This document shows, one piece after another, positions 55,793 to 64,000 of a stretch of 64,000 bases of DNA (its first letter is position 1; every line of letters begins with the position of its first letter). The stretch is from contig JAHRYM010000002.1 in assembly GCA_020622085.1 (NCBI GenBank), positions 395,281 to 459,280 on the forward strand. The letters are read 5' to 3'. The stretch is from Paracoccaceae bacterium (GTDB taxonomy: Bacteria > Pseudomonadota > Alphaproteobacteria > Rhodobacterales > Rhodobacteraceae). Under the pieces are notes generated by a model. That model did not search any database, was not told where the DNA came from, and worked only from the letters and a program-made list of their open reading frames with translations. Position numbers and translations under genes: made by a program.

Positions 55793-58522
55793 TCAGGTGC
55801 GGGCGGCGGCACCAGGGGTGCGCGATCCGCGTTCGATGTCATGCAGGAGCCCGCCACGCCGGGTGTAGGCAGCCCAGGTCAGGCCAAGGCAGATCACGTA
55901 GAAAATCAGGAACATCCACAGCGCGCCGATCGGGGATCCGGTGATCGAGATCGACGAGCCATAGGCCTTGGGGATGAAGAAGCCGCCATAGGCCCCGATG
56001 GCACTGGTAAAGGCGATGATCGCGGCGCTTTCGCGTTCGGACTGGCGGCGCAGCGCCACCGGTTCAAGGTCCGGCATCAGGCGCGGCACTTCGCGGCCCA
56101 TGATCACCGGGATCATCTGGAACGTCGACGAGTTGCCGACGCCGGTGAAGAAGAACAGCGCCATGAAGCAGGCGAAGAAGCCCCAGAACGCGCCCGGCTG
56201 GCCGGCCATCCCGGCGAAATGGATCACCCCATAGACCGCAACGATCATGCCGATGAAGACCCAGAACGTCACCCGTCCGCCGCCAAAGCGGTCGGCGATC
56301 CAGCCGGTGCCGGCGCGAGCCAGAGCCCCCACCAGCGGCCCGAGGAAGACGTATTGCAGCGCGTTCACATCCGGGAACAGTATCTTCGACAGAAGCGGGA
56401 AGCCCGCCGAATAGCCGATGAAGCTGCCGAAGGTGCCGACATAGAGGATGCACATCAGCCAGTTGTGCTTGCGGCTGAAGATCACCGCCTGTTCGCGGAA
56501 GCTCGACTTCGCATCCGCGATGTCGTTCATGCCAAGCCAGGCCAGCACGGTCGAGATCAGGACGAAGGGCACCCAGATGAAGCCCGCGTTCTGGATCCAC
56601 AGCTGGCCGCCATCGGCGGTGGCCTGCGGGTTGCCGCCCATCGCGCCGAAGACGCCGGACGTGATGACGACGGGCACCAGGAACTGCATCACCGACACGC
56701 CCAGGTTGCCAAGACCGGCATTGAGCGCCAGCGCGTGGCCCTTTTCCGATTTCGGGAAGAAGAAGGCGATGTTGGCCATCGACGAGGCGAAGTTGCCGCC
56801 CCCCAGCCCGCACAGCAGCGCCAGCGCGAGGAAGATCACATAGGGCGTTTCAGGGTTCTGCACCGCATAGCCGATGCCCATGGCCGGCAAGAGCAGCGAG
56901 GCGGTGGAAAGCGTCGTCCAGAGCCGGCCGCCGAAGATCGGCACCATGAAGCTGTAGAAGATCCGCAGCGTCGCCCCCGAAAGGGCCGGCAGCGCGGCCA
57001 GCCAGAACAGCTGTTCGGGCGTGAAGGCGAAACCGATCGCGGGCAGCTTGGCCACGACCATCGACCACACCATCCAGACCGAGAAGGCCAGAAGCAGCGC
57101 CGGGATCGAAAGCCACAGGTTGCGCCGTGCGACGGCCCGGCCCTTTGCCGACCAGAAGGCCGGATCTTCGGGGCGCCAGTCTTCCAGCACGCGCGGAATG
57201 ACCACCGCATCGGCGTCGTGGATTTCCTGCATCTCGGGCAGGCCCGGCAGCCGGTCAAGCGCCGTGCCTTGCGCCGAACGCTCCATCGCGCGGATCGACA
57301 TGTGCATCCAGCCAAGCGAGACGGCGACGATCAGGAACAGAAGTGCAAAGCAGCTGGTGTAGATCCCGGTCAGGTCCAGCAGCGCGCCGAAGACCAAAGG
57401 CAGGATGAAGCCGCCCAGGCCGCCGATCATGCCGACAAGGCCGCCCACCGCACCGACGTGGTTGGGATAGTAGACAGGGATGTGCCTGAAGACCGCCGCC
57501 TTGCCGAGGCTCATGAAGAAGCCCAGCGCGAAAAGGATGAGAACGAAGGGCCAGAGATCAAGCTGCGTGCTGAAGCTGATCGGGCCGTTCTTGCCCTGGA
57601 TGACGTAATCCGTGGGCGGGTAGGACAGCATGAACAGGAAGATCAGCGAGAAGCCGAAGCACCAGTACATGACGGTGCGGGCGCCGAAGCGGTCGCTCAG
57701 ATGGCCACCATAGGCGCGGAAGACGCTGGCCGAAAGACTGAAGGCCGCGGCCGCCATGCCGGCGGTCTTGACGTCGGCGCCATAGACCTCGATCAGGTAG
57801 TGCGGCAGCCAGAGCGCCAGCGCCACGAAGGCGCCGAAGACGAAGAAATAGTAAAGCGAGAACCGCCAGACCTGCAATTTCGCCAGCGGCGCGAACTGTT
57901 CGGCAAGGCTTGGGGTCGCCACGCCCTTGGCGCGACGCTCGATCAGTTCCGGGTCGTCCTTGGCAAGAAGAAAGAACGCCACACCGATGAGGATCAGCGC
58001 CACCGCCCAGACATGGGCGACGCCCTGCCAGCCGTAAGCCACCATCACGAAGGGCGCCACGAACTTGGTCACGGCCGCACCGACGTTGCCGGCACCGAAG
58101 ATGCCCAGCGCCGTGCCCTGCTTGCCCGTGTCATACCAGCGCGAGACATAGGCCACGCCGATGATGAACGACCCGCCGGCAAGCCCGATGCCCAGCGCCG
58201 CGATCAGATAGGTCGTGTAGGTCGAGGCCCAGGTCAGCGCCCAGGTCGCCATCCCCGCAAGGATCATCTGCAGGGCAAAGACCAGCCGCCCGCCGTAGCG
58301 TTCGGTCCAGACACCAAGGAACAGCCGCGTCAGCGAGCCGGTCAGGATCGGGGTCGCCACCAGCAGGCCGAACTGGAATTCGGTCAGCGAGAGCTCTTTC
58401 TTGATGGCAACGCCGATGATCGAAAAGATCGTCCAGACGGCGAAACACGCGGTGAATGCAATCGTGCTCAGCGTAAGGGCACGATTCTGGTCACCCTTTG
58501 ACACCTGCAATGCGGTCGGCAT
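55793..58522 (-). CDS. narK: fused nitrate/nitrite transporter NarK1-NarK2
   Basis: Two MFS domains in one 909-residue protein. The first half (from FAVWTIFSIIGVAIKKELSL) is NarK1-like, a proton-coupled nitrate importer; the second (from LSIPALLLAFSVWMVWSMVV) is NarK2-like, a nitrate/nitrite exchanger. A signature GGLVGMIGGLGGFILPL and GGGNFASSMANIAFFFPKSEKG mark the two halves. The start at 58522 (MPTALQVSK) has GGAG upstream. The same fusion is known from Paracoccus. Confidence 0.95.
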   Translation of the reverse strand: MPTALQVSKGDQNRALTLSTIAFTACFAVWTIFSIIGVAIKKELSLTEFQFGLLVATPILTGSLTRLFLGVWTERYGGRLVFALQMILAGMATWALTWASTYTTYLIAALGIGLAGGSFIIGVAYVSRWYDTGKQGTALGIFGAGNVGAAVTKFVAPFVMVAYGWQGVAHVWAVALILIGVAFFLLAKDDPELIERRAKGVATPSLAEQFAPLAKLQVWRFSLYYFFVFGAFVALALWLPHYLIEVYGADVKTAGMAAAAFSLSASVFRAYGGHLSDRFGARTVMYWCFGFSLIFLFMLSYPPTDYVIQGKNGPISFSTQLDLWPFVLILFALGFFMSLGKAAVFRHIPVYYPNHVGAVGGLVGMIGGLGGFILPLVFGALLDLTGIYTSCFALLFLIVAVSLGWMHMSIRAMERSAQGTALDRLPGLPEMQEIHDADAVVIPRVLEDWRPEDPAFWSAKGRAVARRNLWLSIPALLLAFSVWMVWSMVVAKLPAIGFAFTPEQLFWLAALPALSGATLRIFYSFMVPIFGGRLWTTLSTASLLLPAMGIGYAVQNPETPYVIFLALALLCGLGGGNFASSMANIAFFFPKSEKGHALALNAGLGNLGVSVMQFLVPVVITSGVFGAMGGNPQATADGGQLWIQNAGFIWVPFVLISTVLAWLGMNDIADAKSSFREQAVIFSRKHNWLMCILYVGTFGSFIGYSAGFPLLSKILFPDVNALQYVFLGPLVGALARAGTGWIADRFGGGRVTFWVFIGMIVAVYGVIHFAGMAGQPGAFWGFFACFMALFFFTGVGNSSTFQMIPVIMGREVPRLMPDLEPVALRRQSERESAAIIAFTSAIGAYGGFFIPKAYGSSISITGSPIGALWMFLIFYVICLGLTWAAYTRRGGLLHDIERGSRTPGAAART

Positions 58523-58592
58523 TTCAAACTCCGAAAAAACGGGGCAGACCCCCGGTTGCGCAGAGCCACACCAGAGGAGCACACGCGCTCCG

Positions 58593-58606
58593 TTGATCCA
58601 GATCAA
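58593..58606 (-). promoter_or_regulatory. FNR box upstream of narK
   Basis: TTGATCCAGATCAA, a perfect match to the half sites, centred 77 bases before the narK ATG. FNR-family regulators encoded here (FnrL, NarR) are candidates to bind it. Confidence 0.75.
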
Positions 58607-58706
58607 CCTTCGATCAGGTGCGGAGACAAAACGACCGGAATTGACCGAGATGGCGCACGTCTCGAAAAACGGTCAAACACTGGCTTGCTTTTACGCCGTC
58701 ATTCTC

Positions 58707-58720
58707 TTGATCCTTATCAA
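58707..58720 (+). promoter_or_regulatory. FNR box upstream of narR
   Basis: TTGATCCTTATCAA, a perfect match, centred 54 bases before the narR GTG. TAAAAT at 58730-58735 lies close to it, so the site may overlap a promoter and repress as well as activate. Confidence 0.7.
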
Positions 58721-58767
58721 GCTGCGATCTAAAATAAATCAAGCCAGAATTCCGAAGGGAGCGAGTC

Positions 58768-59526
58768 GTGATTGATGCCATCGCCGAAGACGTCCGGAAA
58801 CTGCGGCTCTTTGACGGCGTTGCAGACACGACGCTTCGAAAGCTGCTGCACGCCGCCTATGACCAGTCCTTCCCGCCGTTCGTCAAGCTTGTCGAGGAAG
58901 GCGCTCCGGCCGATTTCCTGCACCTCATTCTGGAAGGCATGGTCGAGGTCTATGCTGGTGCCCGCCAGCGCGAATCGACCATGGCGGTGGTGCGTCCGGT
59001 CTCGACCTTCATTCTTGCGGCTTCGGTCCGCGATGCCCCCTACCTCATGTCGGCGCGCACCCTGCAAAGGTCTCGGATCCTGCTGATCCCCTCGGCGGAC
59101 CTGCGGGCAGCGATCGCCTCGGACAACCATTTTGCCATGAATGTCGTCGTGGAACTTGCAGGCTGCTATCGCAGCATGGTGCGCCATGCCAAGAACCTCA
59201 AGCTGCGCAGCACACGCGAACGCATCGCGGCCTACCTGCTGCGGCAGTCGCGGATTCTGGGGAATGTGCCGGGATATATCCTGCCGGTCGAAAAGCGCAT
59301 CCTTGCCTCCTACATGGGGATGACGCCGGAAAACCTGTCGCGGGCGCTGAAATCGCTGGCCGAGGACGGCTGCAAGATCGACGGGCAGCGGGTCATCATC
59401 ACCGACCGGGCCAAGTTCGAGGCGTTGGCGGACCTGTCGCCCCTGCTGGACGGACCCGATGTCGAGGCATCCCAGGCGGGTGTCAGCCTGCCGCTGCCGC
59501 TAAGCGACCTGCAAAGGCTTGCCTGA
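58768..59526 (+). CDS. narR: Crp/Fnr-family nitrate-responsive regulator NarR
   Basis: A 252-residue regulator without N-terminal cluster cysteines. It has the sensory barrel, dimerisation helix, and the HTH LASYMGMTPENLSRALKSLAED. It sits divergently from narKGHJI, the position of NarR in Paracoccus, where it is needed for nar expression in response to nitrate or nitrite. The GTG start at 58768 is behind AAGGGAGCGA. Confidence 0.85.
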   Translation: MIDAIAEDVRKLRLFDGVADTTLRKLLHAAYDQSFPPFVKLVEEGAPADFLHLILEGMVEVYAGARQRESTMAVVRPVSTFILAASVRDAPYLMSARTLQRSRILLIPSADLRAAIASDNHFAMNVVVELAGCYRSMVRHAKNLKLRSTRERIAAYLLRQSRILGNVPGYILPVEKRILASYMGMTPENLSRALKSLAEDGCKIDGQRVIITDRAKFEALADLSPLLDGPDVEASQAGVSLPLPLSDLQRLA

Positions 59527-59570
59527 CGCGGGTGGGCCAAGGTGCGCGCGGGCAATCGGCGGCTGCGCCG

Positions 59571-60257
59571 TCACGCCTTGCCGTCTTCGCCGATCACATC
59601 GCGCAGCCCCACGACATCCGCGATCGAGGCGATGTTGTGCCGGATCGTCACGCCGTGCTTGCGCAGCCGCGCAAAGGCCCGGCTCAGGCTTTCGGGGGTC
59701 ATGCCGAGCCTGCCCGCGATCAGGGCCTTGTCATAGGGCAGCGTCACCTCGCAAGATCCGGCGGGGCAATGCGCCAGATCCAGCAGGAATTCAGCCACCC
59801 GCTGCGCGCCCGTCTGCGCCTTCAGTGTCTCGACCTGCGCAACAAGGCTGTTGAGGTGGACGAAGGTCGCCGACAGGATCGAGATGGCGATTTCCGGGCT
59901 TTCGCGGATCTGCCTGAGCAGGCTGTCTGCCTCGATGCGGATGAGGGTGCAATCCGTCACCGCCTCGGCGGCCACCGGGTAGACATCATGGCGAAAGGCC
60001 ACGGCCTCGCCGAAGCTGCGCCCCTTGGTGAAGACCCCGACAACCGCCTCGGCTCCGCTGGGAGCAACGCGGTAAAGTTTCACCCAGCCATCGGCCACGA
60101 TATAGATGGCCTTGGCAGCCTCGCCCTGCAGGAAGATCGTCTCGCCCCGGCCATAGCTGCGCACGCGCGCTTCGGCCAGCACCTTGTCGATCACGGGATC
60201 GGGCGCCGCCGAAAGCAGCAGCGAACGTCGCGCTATGCGGTCTTGTTCGAAATTCAT
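59571..60257 (-). CDS. Crp/Fnr-family regulator, Dnr/NnrR-like
   Basis: A 228-residue regulator with no cysteine cluster, a barrel (GETIFLQGEAAKAIYIVADGWVKLYRV) and the HTH IAGRLGMTPESLSRAFARLRKHGV. Such proteins sense nitric oxide through haem, or respond to other low-oxygen signals. It lies between the nar and ubiVUT loci, 94 bases after ubiV, facing narR in convergent fashion. Exact subfamily is inferred. Confidence 0.75.
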   Translation of the reverse strand: MNFEQDRIARRSLLLSAAPDPVIDKVLAEARVRSYGRGETIFLQGEAAKAIYIVADGWVKLYRVAPSGAEAVVGVFTKGRSFGEAVAFRHDVYPVAAEAVTDCTLIRIEADSLLRQIRESPEIAISILSATFVHLNSLVAQVETLKAQTGAQRVAEFLLDLAHCPAGSCEVTLPYDKALIAGRLGMTPESLSRAFARLRKHGVTIRHNIASIADVVGLRDVIGEDGKA

Positions 60258-60351
60258 GCCGGTGTCTCGCTTTGGCGCAACAACACCAGATTGCGCGGAG
60301 GATTACCAGACCGCGCATGCCTATCCCTGCAAGTTCATTCAGTCAGGTGGG

Positions 60352-61251
60352 TTATACCCGGTTTCCTGACCACTCCATCCCTGCGGCGCCCGTCAGGAAC
60401 CCGTCCGACAATCGCCGTCCCCCCGATTGCAGCCGTGCCGACAGATCCGCGGCCGATAGCCTTCCCGCAATCCTGTCGGAATAACTCGCACAAAGCGCCG
60501 CGAAATCACCCGTTTCGGGGGATAGCCGCAGTGCCGTCACCCCTGCGTCGCGCAGAGGCTCGACCTGCCAGGCCATGCTGGCCGTGCTCTGGCTCAGGGT
60601 CTGGACGCCGTTCACTGCCAGAAATTTCTGCCCGTCCAGCGTTTCGACATCACGCCCGTCGGGGTCTTCGCCACAGACGAACTGGCAGTTGTCCTTGGCG
60701 CGGTCATGGAGCCGTGCGTGGTAGCACCGCCCCGAAATGGCCAGCGGCAGCTTGCCGTGGCCCCAGGCTTCGACCGCAATGCCCAGTTCCTGCCCGGCCT
60801 GCGCCAGCACCGTGACCGAGGCCAGCGGCAACTCCGGCGGCAGGCAGACGCGCGTCGCCCCGCGGCGGGCCAGCCAGCGCAGGCTGCCTTCGTTGTAGAC
60901 GTTGACCAGCGGGCCGACCCAGAAGGGCGTGCCTTCGGGCACATGGGCCAGGGCGGAAAGATCGTTGACCTCGACCGGAAGGCCCATTCCTGCCAGATCG
61001 GCGGTCTGCCTGCGCTCGCGCCTGAGCGTGATCAGCGCAAGGCTTGTGATCGCCACCTGCTTGCCGGCCGCAACCAGCGTCTCCACCGCCTGCGGGATTT
61101 CATCCTGCCAGAAGGGCAGCCGCTTGGAACAGATCACCTCTCCCAGCACAACACGGGCGACAGGTGCATTGGCAAGCGACCGGTAGAACTGCCGGACGGC
61201 GGCGGCATCCCAGAAGAAGAAGTTGGGACCGACGGTCAGATCCATGCTCAT
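60352..61251 (-). CDS. ubiV: oxygen-independent ubiquinone hydroxylase component UbiV (U32 peptidase-like)
   Basis: Partner of UbiU in hydroxylation of the ubiquinone ring without oxygen. The 299-residue protein begins LTVGPNFFFWD and has cysteines in LGEVICSKR, GRCYHAR and DNCQFVCG, likely iron-sulfur ligands. The ATG overlaps the ubiU stop by 4 bases. Confidence 0.93.
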   Translation of the reverse strand: MSMDLTVGPNFFFWDAAAVRQFYRSLANAPVARVVLGEVICSKRLPFWQDEIPQAVETLVAAGKQVAITSLALITLRRERRQTADLAGMGLPVEVNDLSALAHVPEGTPFWVGPLVNVYNEGSLRWLARRGATRVCLPPELPLASVTVLAQAGQELGIAVEAWGHGKLPLAISGRCYHARLHDRAKDNCQFVCGEDPDGRDVETLDGQKFLAVNGVQTLSQSTASMAWQVEPLRDAGVTALRLSPETGDFAALCASYSDRIAGRLSAADLSARLQSGGRRLSDGFLTGAAGMEWSGNRV

Positions 61252-62228
61252 CTCCAGGTCTTGGCGTAGGCGCCGGACGTCGCGGCCTGACCTTCTGTCA
61301 GCCGGGCCAGCGCGCTTTCGGGAATTGGCTTGCCTGCGGCTTCGGCCTCGACCGCGGCGCGGAAGGCCCGCACCACCTGCGCCACATAGGCGCGGCTGCG
61401 CTGCCGACCTTCGATCTTCAATGCGCTGACCCCCGCCCGCGCAAGCCGGGGAACCAGATGGCTGGCGTCAAGGCTCACCGGATCCTCGAAGATGTGTCCG
61501 GTCTGGTCTTCAGACGTGAAGCAGCCCTTGCACAGTGTCGGATAGGGCGCGGGCGCCCCCTTGGGGGTGCGGTGGATGGTGAAGCCGCCCAGGCGGCTGA
61601 CCAGATCCGGTCCTTCTTCGGAATAGGCGACATGGCTTGCGGGGGAACAGACGCCGTTCATGTTGGGCGACTGTCCCGTGACATAGGAGGACAGCGAGCA
61701 ACGGCCCTCGGCCATCACACAAAGGCCACCAAAGACGAAAACCTCGGTTTCCACGTCGATCTCGCGGTTGATCGCGGCGATTTCCTCGACAGTCAGCACA
61801 CGGGGCAGGACGACGCGGCGCACGCCGAAGGCGCTGGCATAAAGGTTGATGACGTCGGGGTTCGCCGCCGCCGCCTGCACCGACAGATGCAGCCGCAGAC
61901 CGGGATGGGCCTCGGCGGCATGGGCCAGAAGGCCGACATCCGCCAGAATTACTGCATCGACCCCGGCGCGTTCGGCATCGGCGATGGCGCGGTGCCAGAC
62001 GGGTTCAGCCCCGGCGCGGGGGAAGGTGTTGATCGCCACCAGCACCTTGGCGCCGCGCGCATGGGCATGGGCCACGCCCTCGGCCATCTCCTCGCGGCTG
62101 AAGTTCAGGCCGGGGAAGTTGCGGGCATTAGTTTCATCGGCGAATCCGCAATAGACGGCGTGAGCCCCCGCCTCGACCGCAGCGCGCAGGGCGGCGGGCG
62201 TTCCCGCCGGGCAGACCAGTTCCATCAT
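61248..62228 (-). CDS. ubiU: oxygen-independent ubiquinone hydroxylase component UbiU (U32 peptidase-like)
   Basis: A 326-residue protein with the family N-terminus MELVCPAGTPAALRAAVEAG, DAVILADVGLL and the cysteine set FGGLCVMAEGRCSLSSYVTG, GVCSPASH and LCKGCFTSED. It holds a 4Fe-4S cluster with UbiV. Its start overlaps the ubiT stop (ATGA). Confidence 0.94.
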   Translation of the reverse strand: MMELVCPAGTPAALRAAVEAGAHAVYCGFADETNARNFPGLNFSREEMAEGVAHAHARGAKVLVAINTFPRAGAEPVWHRAIADAERAGVDAVILADVGLLAHAAEAHPGLRLHLSVQAAAANPDVINLYASAFGVRRVVLPRVLTVEEIAAINREIDVETEVFVFGGLCVMAEGRCSLSSYVTGQSPNMNGVCSPASHVAYSEEGPDLVSRLGGFTIHRTPKGAPAPYPTLCKGCFTSEDQTGHIFEDPVSLDASHLVPRLARAGVSALKIEGRQRSRAYVAQVVRAFRAAVEAEAAGKPIPESALARLTEGQAATSGAYAKTWR

Positions 62229-62764
62229 AGCGGTTCTCCGAAGTCATCCATCCGGTGCAGGGCAAGGCCCGTCGCACGTTCCGCCTGCGCAAGCGCCTGG
62301 CGGATCAGGCCGCCAAAGCGTCCGCCGGCGGCGGACAGTTCGGCACTCAGGTCAAGTTCGGCATTGTCGATGGCATTGCGAAGCGCAAGCACCGCCGAAG
62401 TGTCGCCCTCGATCGTCAGGTCGCGCGAAAAGAACAGCGCATCGCCATCCTCAGCGCCGTGCAGCATGGCCAGAAAGGCCGAAAGCGGCCCGGCAAGGCG
62501 AGCGTCATGCACGGGCAGCCGATCACGACGGCAGGCGGTCACGGTGCTGCGGGATGGCACCAGCAGGAAGACGAAGGGCAGATCGACCGGATCGATCAGG
62601 AAGCGTCGCCCGCCGTGATCGCCAAGCCGCCTGAGCATGGTGGGGTGCGAACGTGTCATGCGCCGCGCCACCGCCCCAAGCGCGACGGAAAGCGGCAACA
62701 GCGGCAGCGGACGCATCGCAACGGCAAGCATCCGCGGAACATGCGGCAGGGCGGCGTCGGTCAT
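62225..62764 (-). CDS. ubiT: ubiquinone biosynthesis accessory protein UbiT (SCP2 domain)
   Basis: A lipid-binding SCP2-type protein of 179 residues that presents quinone intermediates to UbiUV. Key segments: FLAMLHGAEDGDALFFSRDL, TIEGDTSAVLALRNAIDN. The start at 62764 (MTDAALP) is behind GAGG. It is the first gene of the ubiTUV operon. A much longer minus-strand frame running to 63844 is only shadow of ubiD. Confidence 0.9.
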   Translation of the reverse strand: MTDAALPHVPRMLAVAMRPLPLLPLSVALGAVARRMTRSHPTMLRRLGDHGGRRFLIDPVDLPFVFLLVPSRSTVTACRRDRLPVHDARLAGPLSAFLAMLHGAEDGDALFFSRDLTIEGDTSAVLALRNAIDNAELDLSAELSAAGGRFGGLIRQALAQAERATGLALHRMDDFGEPL

Positions 62765-62818
62765 GGATCCTCGCATCAGCTGATGATCGCTGTCTAACGG
62801 CTGCGACCGCCCGCCGAC

Positions 62819-62832
62819 TTGATCAATATCAA
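62819..62832. promoter_or_regulatory. FNR box between divergent ubiT and ubiD
   Basis: TTGATCAATATCAA, a perfect symmetrical site. For ubiD, TATCAG at 62855-62860 sits at the -10 position, with transcription near 62867 and a 30-base leader. For ubiT, the site is centred 61 bases before the ATG, giving a start near 62784 and a leader of about 20 bases. One site may serve both directions. Confidence 0.8.
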
Positions 62833-62896
62833 GCAAGGCCGGGAATGTTGCTGCTATCAGGCGCCATCTCCTTCCCATTTCTTCGCGGAGGCCGCC

Positions 62897-64000
62897 ATTC
62901 GCACCCTTCCTGCATTTCCCGATCTTCGCAGCTTCCTCGGCTGGGCCGAATCGGCGGGCGATCTGGTGCGGCTGGATGAGCCGGTCAACCTGCGGCACGA
63001 AATGACGGCACTGCAACTTGCGGCGTTGCGCGGGGGCGGGCCGGTCCTGCGGTTTGATGGCGCAAGGCAGGGCGACGGCAAGCCCGCCGCGATGCCGGTG
63101 GTGGCCAACCTGTTCGGCACGCCGGAACGTGTTGCAGCGGGGCTCGGGCTCGAACTGTCGCAGGTGCCCGCCTTCGGCGATTTCCTCGCCGCACTGCGCA
63201 GCCCGGCGCCGGTCGACGGCATGCGCGACGCCCTGTCGCGCTGGCCGATGCTGAAGGCCGCCCTGGCGACGCGGCCCAAGGTTTTGCGCAGCGCCCCCGT
63301 GCAAGAGGTCGAGGCGCCGATCAATCTGGCGCGCCTGCCGGTGCAGACCCCATGGCCGGGGGATGCCGGGCCGCTGATCACCTGGCCTGTCGTCGTCACC
63401 CGGGCCATCGACACGGAACCCGCACAGGTCGCGCGCTACAACCTGGGCGTCTACCGCGCGCAGGTGCTGGGGCCCGACCGGTTGATCATGCGCTGGCTTG
63501 CCCATCGCGGCGGCGCGGCCCATGCCCGCACCTGGGCAGACGCGGGCGAACCGATGCCGGTCGCCATTGCCCTTGGCGCCGATCCGGCCACGCTGCTTTC
63601 CGCCGCGCTCCCACTTCCGGAAACCGTGTCCGAACTGACGTTCTCGGGCATCCTGCGCGGCTGCCGCACGGAAATCGTGCCCGCCCGCACCGTGCCGCTG
63701 ATGGTGCCGGCCCATGCCGAAATCGTGCTCGAGGGCTGGATTCATCCGGGCGAAACCGCACCCGAAGGCCCCTTCGGCGATCACACCGGCTATTATAACT
63801 CGGTCGAGCCCTTCCCGGTGATGCGGATATCGGCCATCACCCACCGCCGCGACCCGATGTATCTGACCACCGTCACCGGCCGCCCCCCCGATGAGCCTTC
63901 GGTGATCGGCGAGGTCTTCAACACCCTCGCCCTGCCGGTCATCCGCGCCCAGATCCCCGAGGTCCGCGACCTCTGGCTGCCGCCCGCCGCCTGTTCCTAC
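62897..64000 (+). CDS. ubiD: UbiD-family decarboxylase (3-polyprenyl-4-hydroxybenzoate type), runs off the right edge
   Basis: A prenyl-FMN decarboxylase of ubiquinone synthesis. The frame is open from upstream to the window end (368 residues seen). Features: FPDLRSFLGWAESAGDLVRL, PVVANLFGTPERVA, ARYNLGVYRAQVLGPDRLIM (with R/N metal and cofactor residues), FGDHTGYYNSVEPFPVM with the catalytic Glu region just before it, and THRRDPMYLTTVTGRPPDEPS. No ATG, GTG or TTG occurs in frame near the conserved start; an ATT at 62897 with GGAGG six bases upstream is the best start. Confidence 0.9.
   Translation, partial: MRTLPAFPDLRSFLGWAESAGDLVRLDEPVNLRHEMTALQLAALRGGGPVLRFDGARQGDGKPAAMPVVANLFGTPERVAAGLGLELSQVPAFGDFLAALRSPAPVDGMRDALSRWPMLKAALATRPKVLRSAPVQEVEAPINLARLPVQTPWPGDAGPLITWPVVVTRAIDTEPAQVARYNLGVYRAQVLGPDRLIMRWLAHRGGAAHARTWADAGEPMPVAIALGADPATLLSAALPLPETVSELTFSGILRGCRTEIVPARTVPLMVPAHAEIVLEGWIHPGETAPEGPFGDHTGYYNSVEPFPVMRISAITHRRDPMYLTTVTGRPPDEPSVIGEVFNTLALPVIRAQIPEVRDLWLPPAACSY

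Noticed and set aside
53347-55944. Plus-strand open frame of 865 codons across narG
   Set aside because: It lies entirely antisense to narG, has a composition expected of the GC-rich opposite strand and no family motif.
55841-58501. Plus-strand open frame of 886 codons across narK
   Set aside because: Antisense shadow of the fused narK; strongly polar, repetitive residues and no recognisable domain.
62225-63844. Minus-strand frame of 539 codons running through ubiT into ubiD
   Set aside because: Only the last 179 codons (ubiT) resemble a protein family; the rest is antisense to ubiD, whose motifs are clear.

Overview
The window is GC-rich chromosomal DNA from an alphaproteobacterium, most likely a Rhodobacteraceae member close to Paracoccus or Rhodobacter. 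This is inferred from gene content: a complete ccoNOQP-ccoGHIS locus next to fnrL and hemN, a CycM-type membrane-anchored cytochrome c, a narR-narKGHJI locus with a fused NarK, and a small SRP RNA. Species cannot be fixed from the sequence alone.

Layout. (1) 1-5 kb: the 3' part of uvrB, then three insertion sequences (one IS630, two identical IS5/IS427-type copies) stacked at a single CTAG target, splitting a small AT-rich gene. (2) 5-13.4 kb: housekeeping and envelope genes (SPW-repeat protein, GlsB/YeaQ-like protein, ABM-domain protein, ParA-like ATPase, manC, a solitary badI, rsmC-like, clpS, a SPOR-tailed D,D-carboxypeptidase). (3) 13.5-25 kb: cbb3 oxidase assembly (ccoGHIS) and structural (ccoNOQP) operons, a divergent universal stress protein, hemN and fnrL, with several FNR boxes. 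(4) 25-32 kb: a yejABEF-type peptide ABC operon ending in a glycosyltransferase. (5) 32-37.4 kb: cycM, pheA (prephenate dehydratase), an SRPBCC protein, nudC with an in-frame 9-bp repeat, a CpdB-like phosphoesterase and the SRP RNA. (6) 37.5-45.3 kb: an integrase stub, then an IS256 element inside an IS30 element inside an IS3 element, followed by a decaying glycine-betaine-type ABC operon (proX tail, frameshifted permease, intact ATPase). (7) 45.6-47.7 kb: scoAB and a divergent PAS-LuxR regulator. (8) 47.7-64 kb: the nitrate respiration locus (DUF2478, PPIase, narIJHGK, narR), a Dnr-like regulator, ubiVUT and a divergent ubiD that runs off the window.

How it fits together. Much of the window is an oxygen-limitation programme. 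FnrL is encoded here, and seven FNR-type sites (consensus TTGAT-N4-ATCAA) lie upstream of ccoG, ccoN, uspA, hemN/fnrL, narK, narR and the ubiT/ubiD intergenic region. They would link micro-oxic respiration (cbb3), nitrate respiration (NarGHI with NarK), oxygen-independent haem synthesis (HemN) and oxygen-independent ubiquinone synthesis (UbiTUV, plus UbiD). The regulatory assignments are inference from motif and spacing; the coding assignments rest on clear family motifs. Two separate pile-ups of insertion sequences, with target duplications that can be read exactly, show repeated insertion and local gene loss. No CRISPR array, tRNA or rRNA gene was seen.
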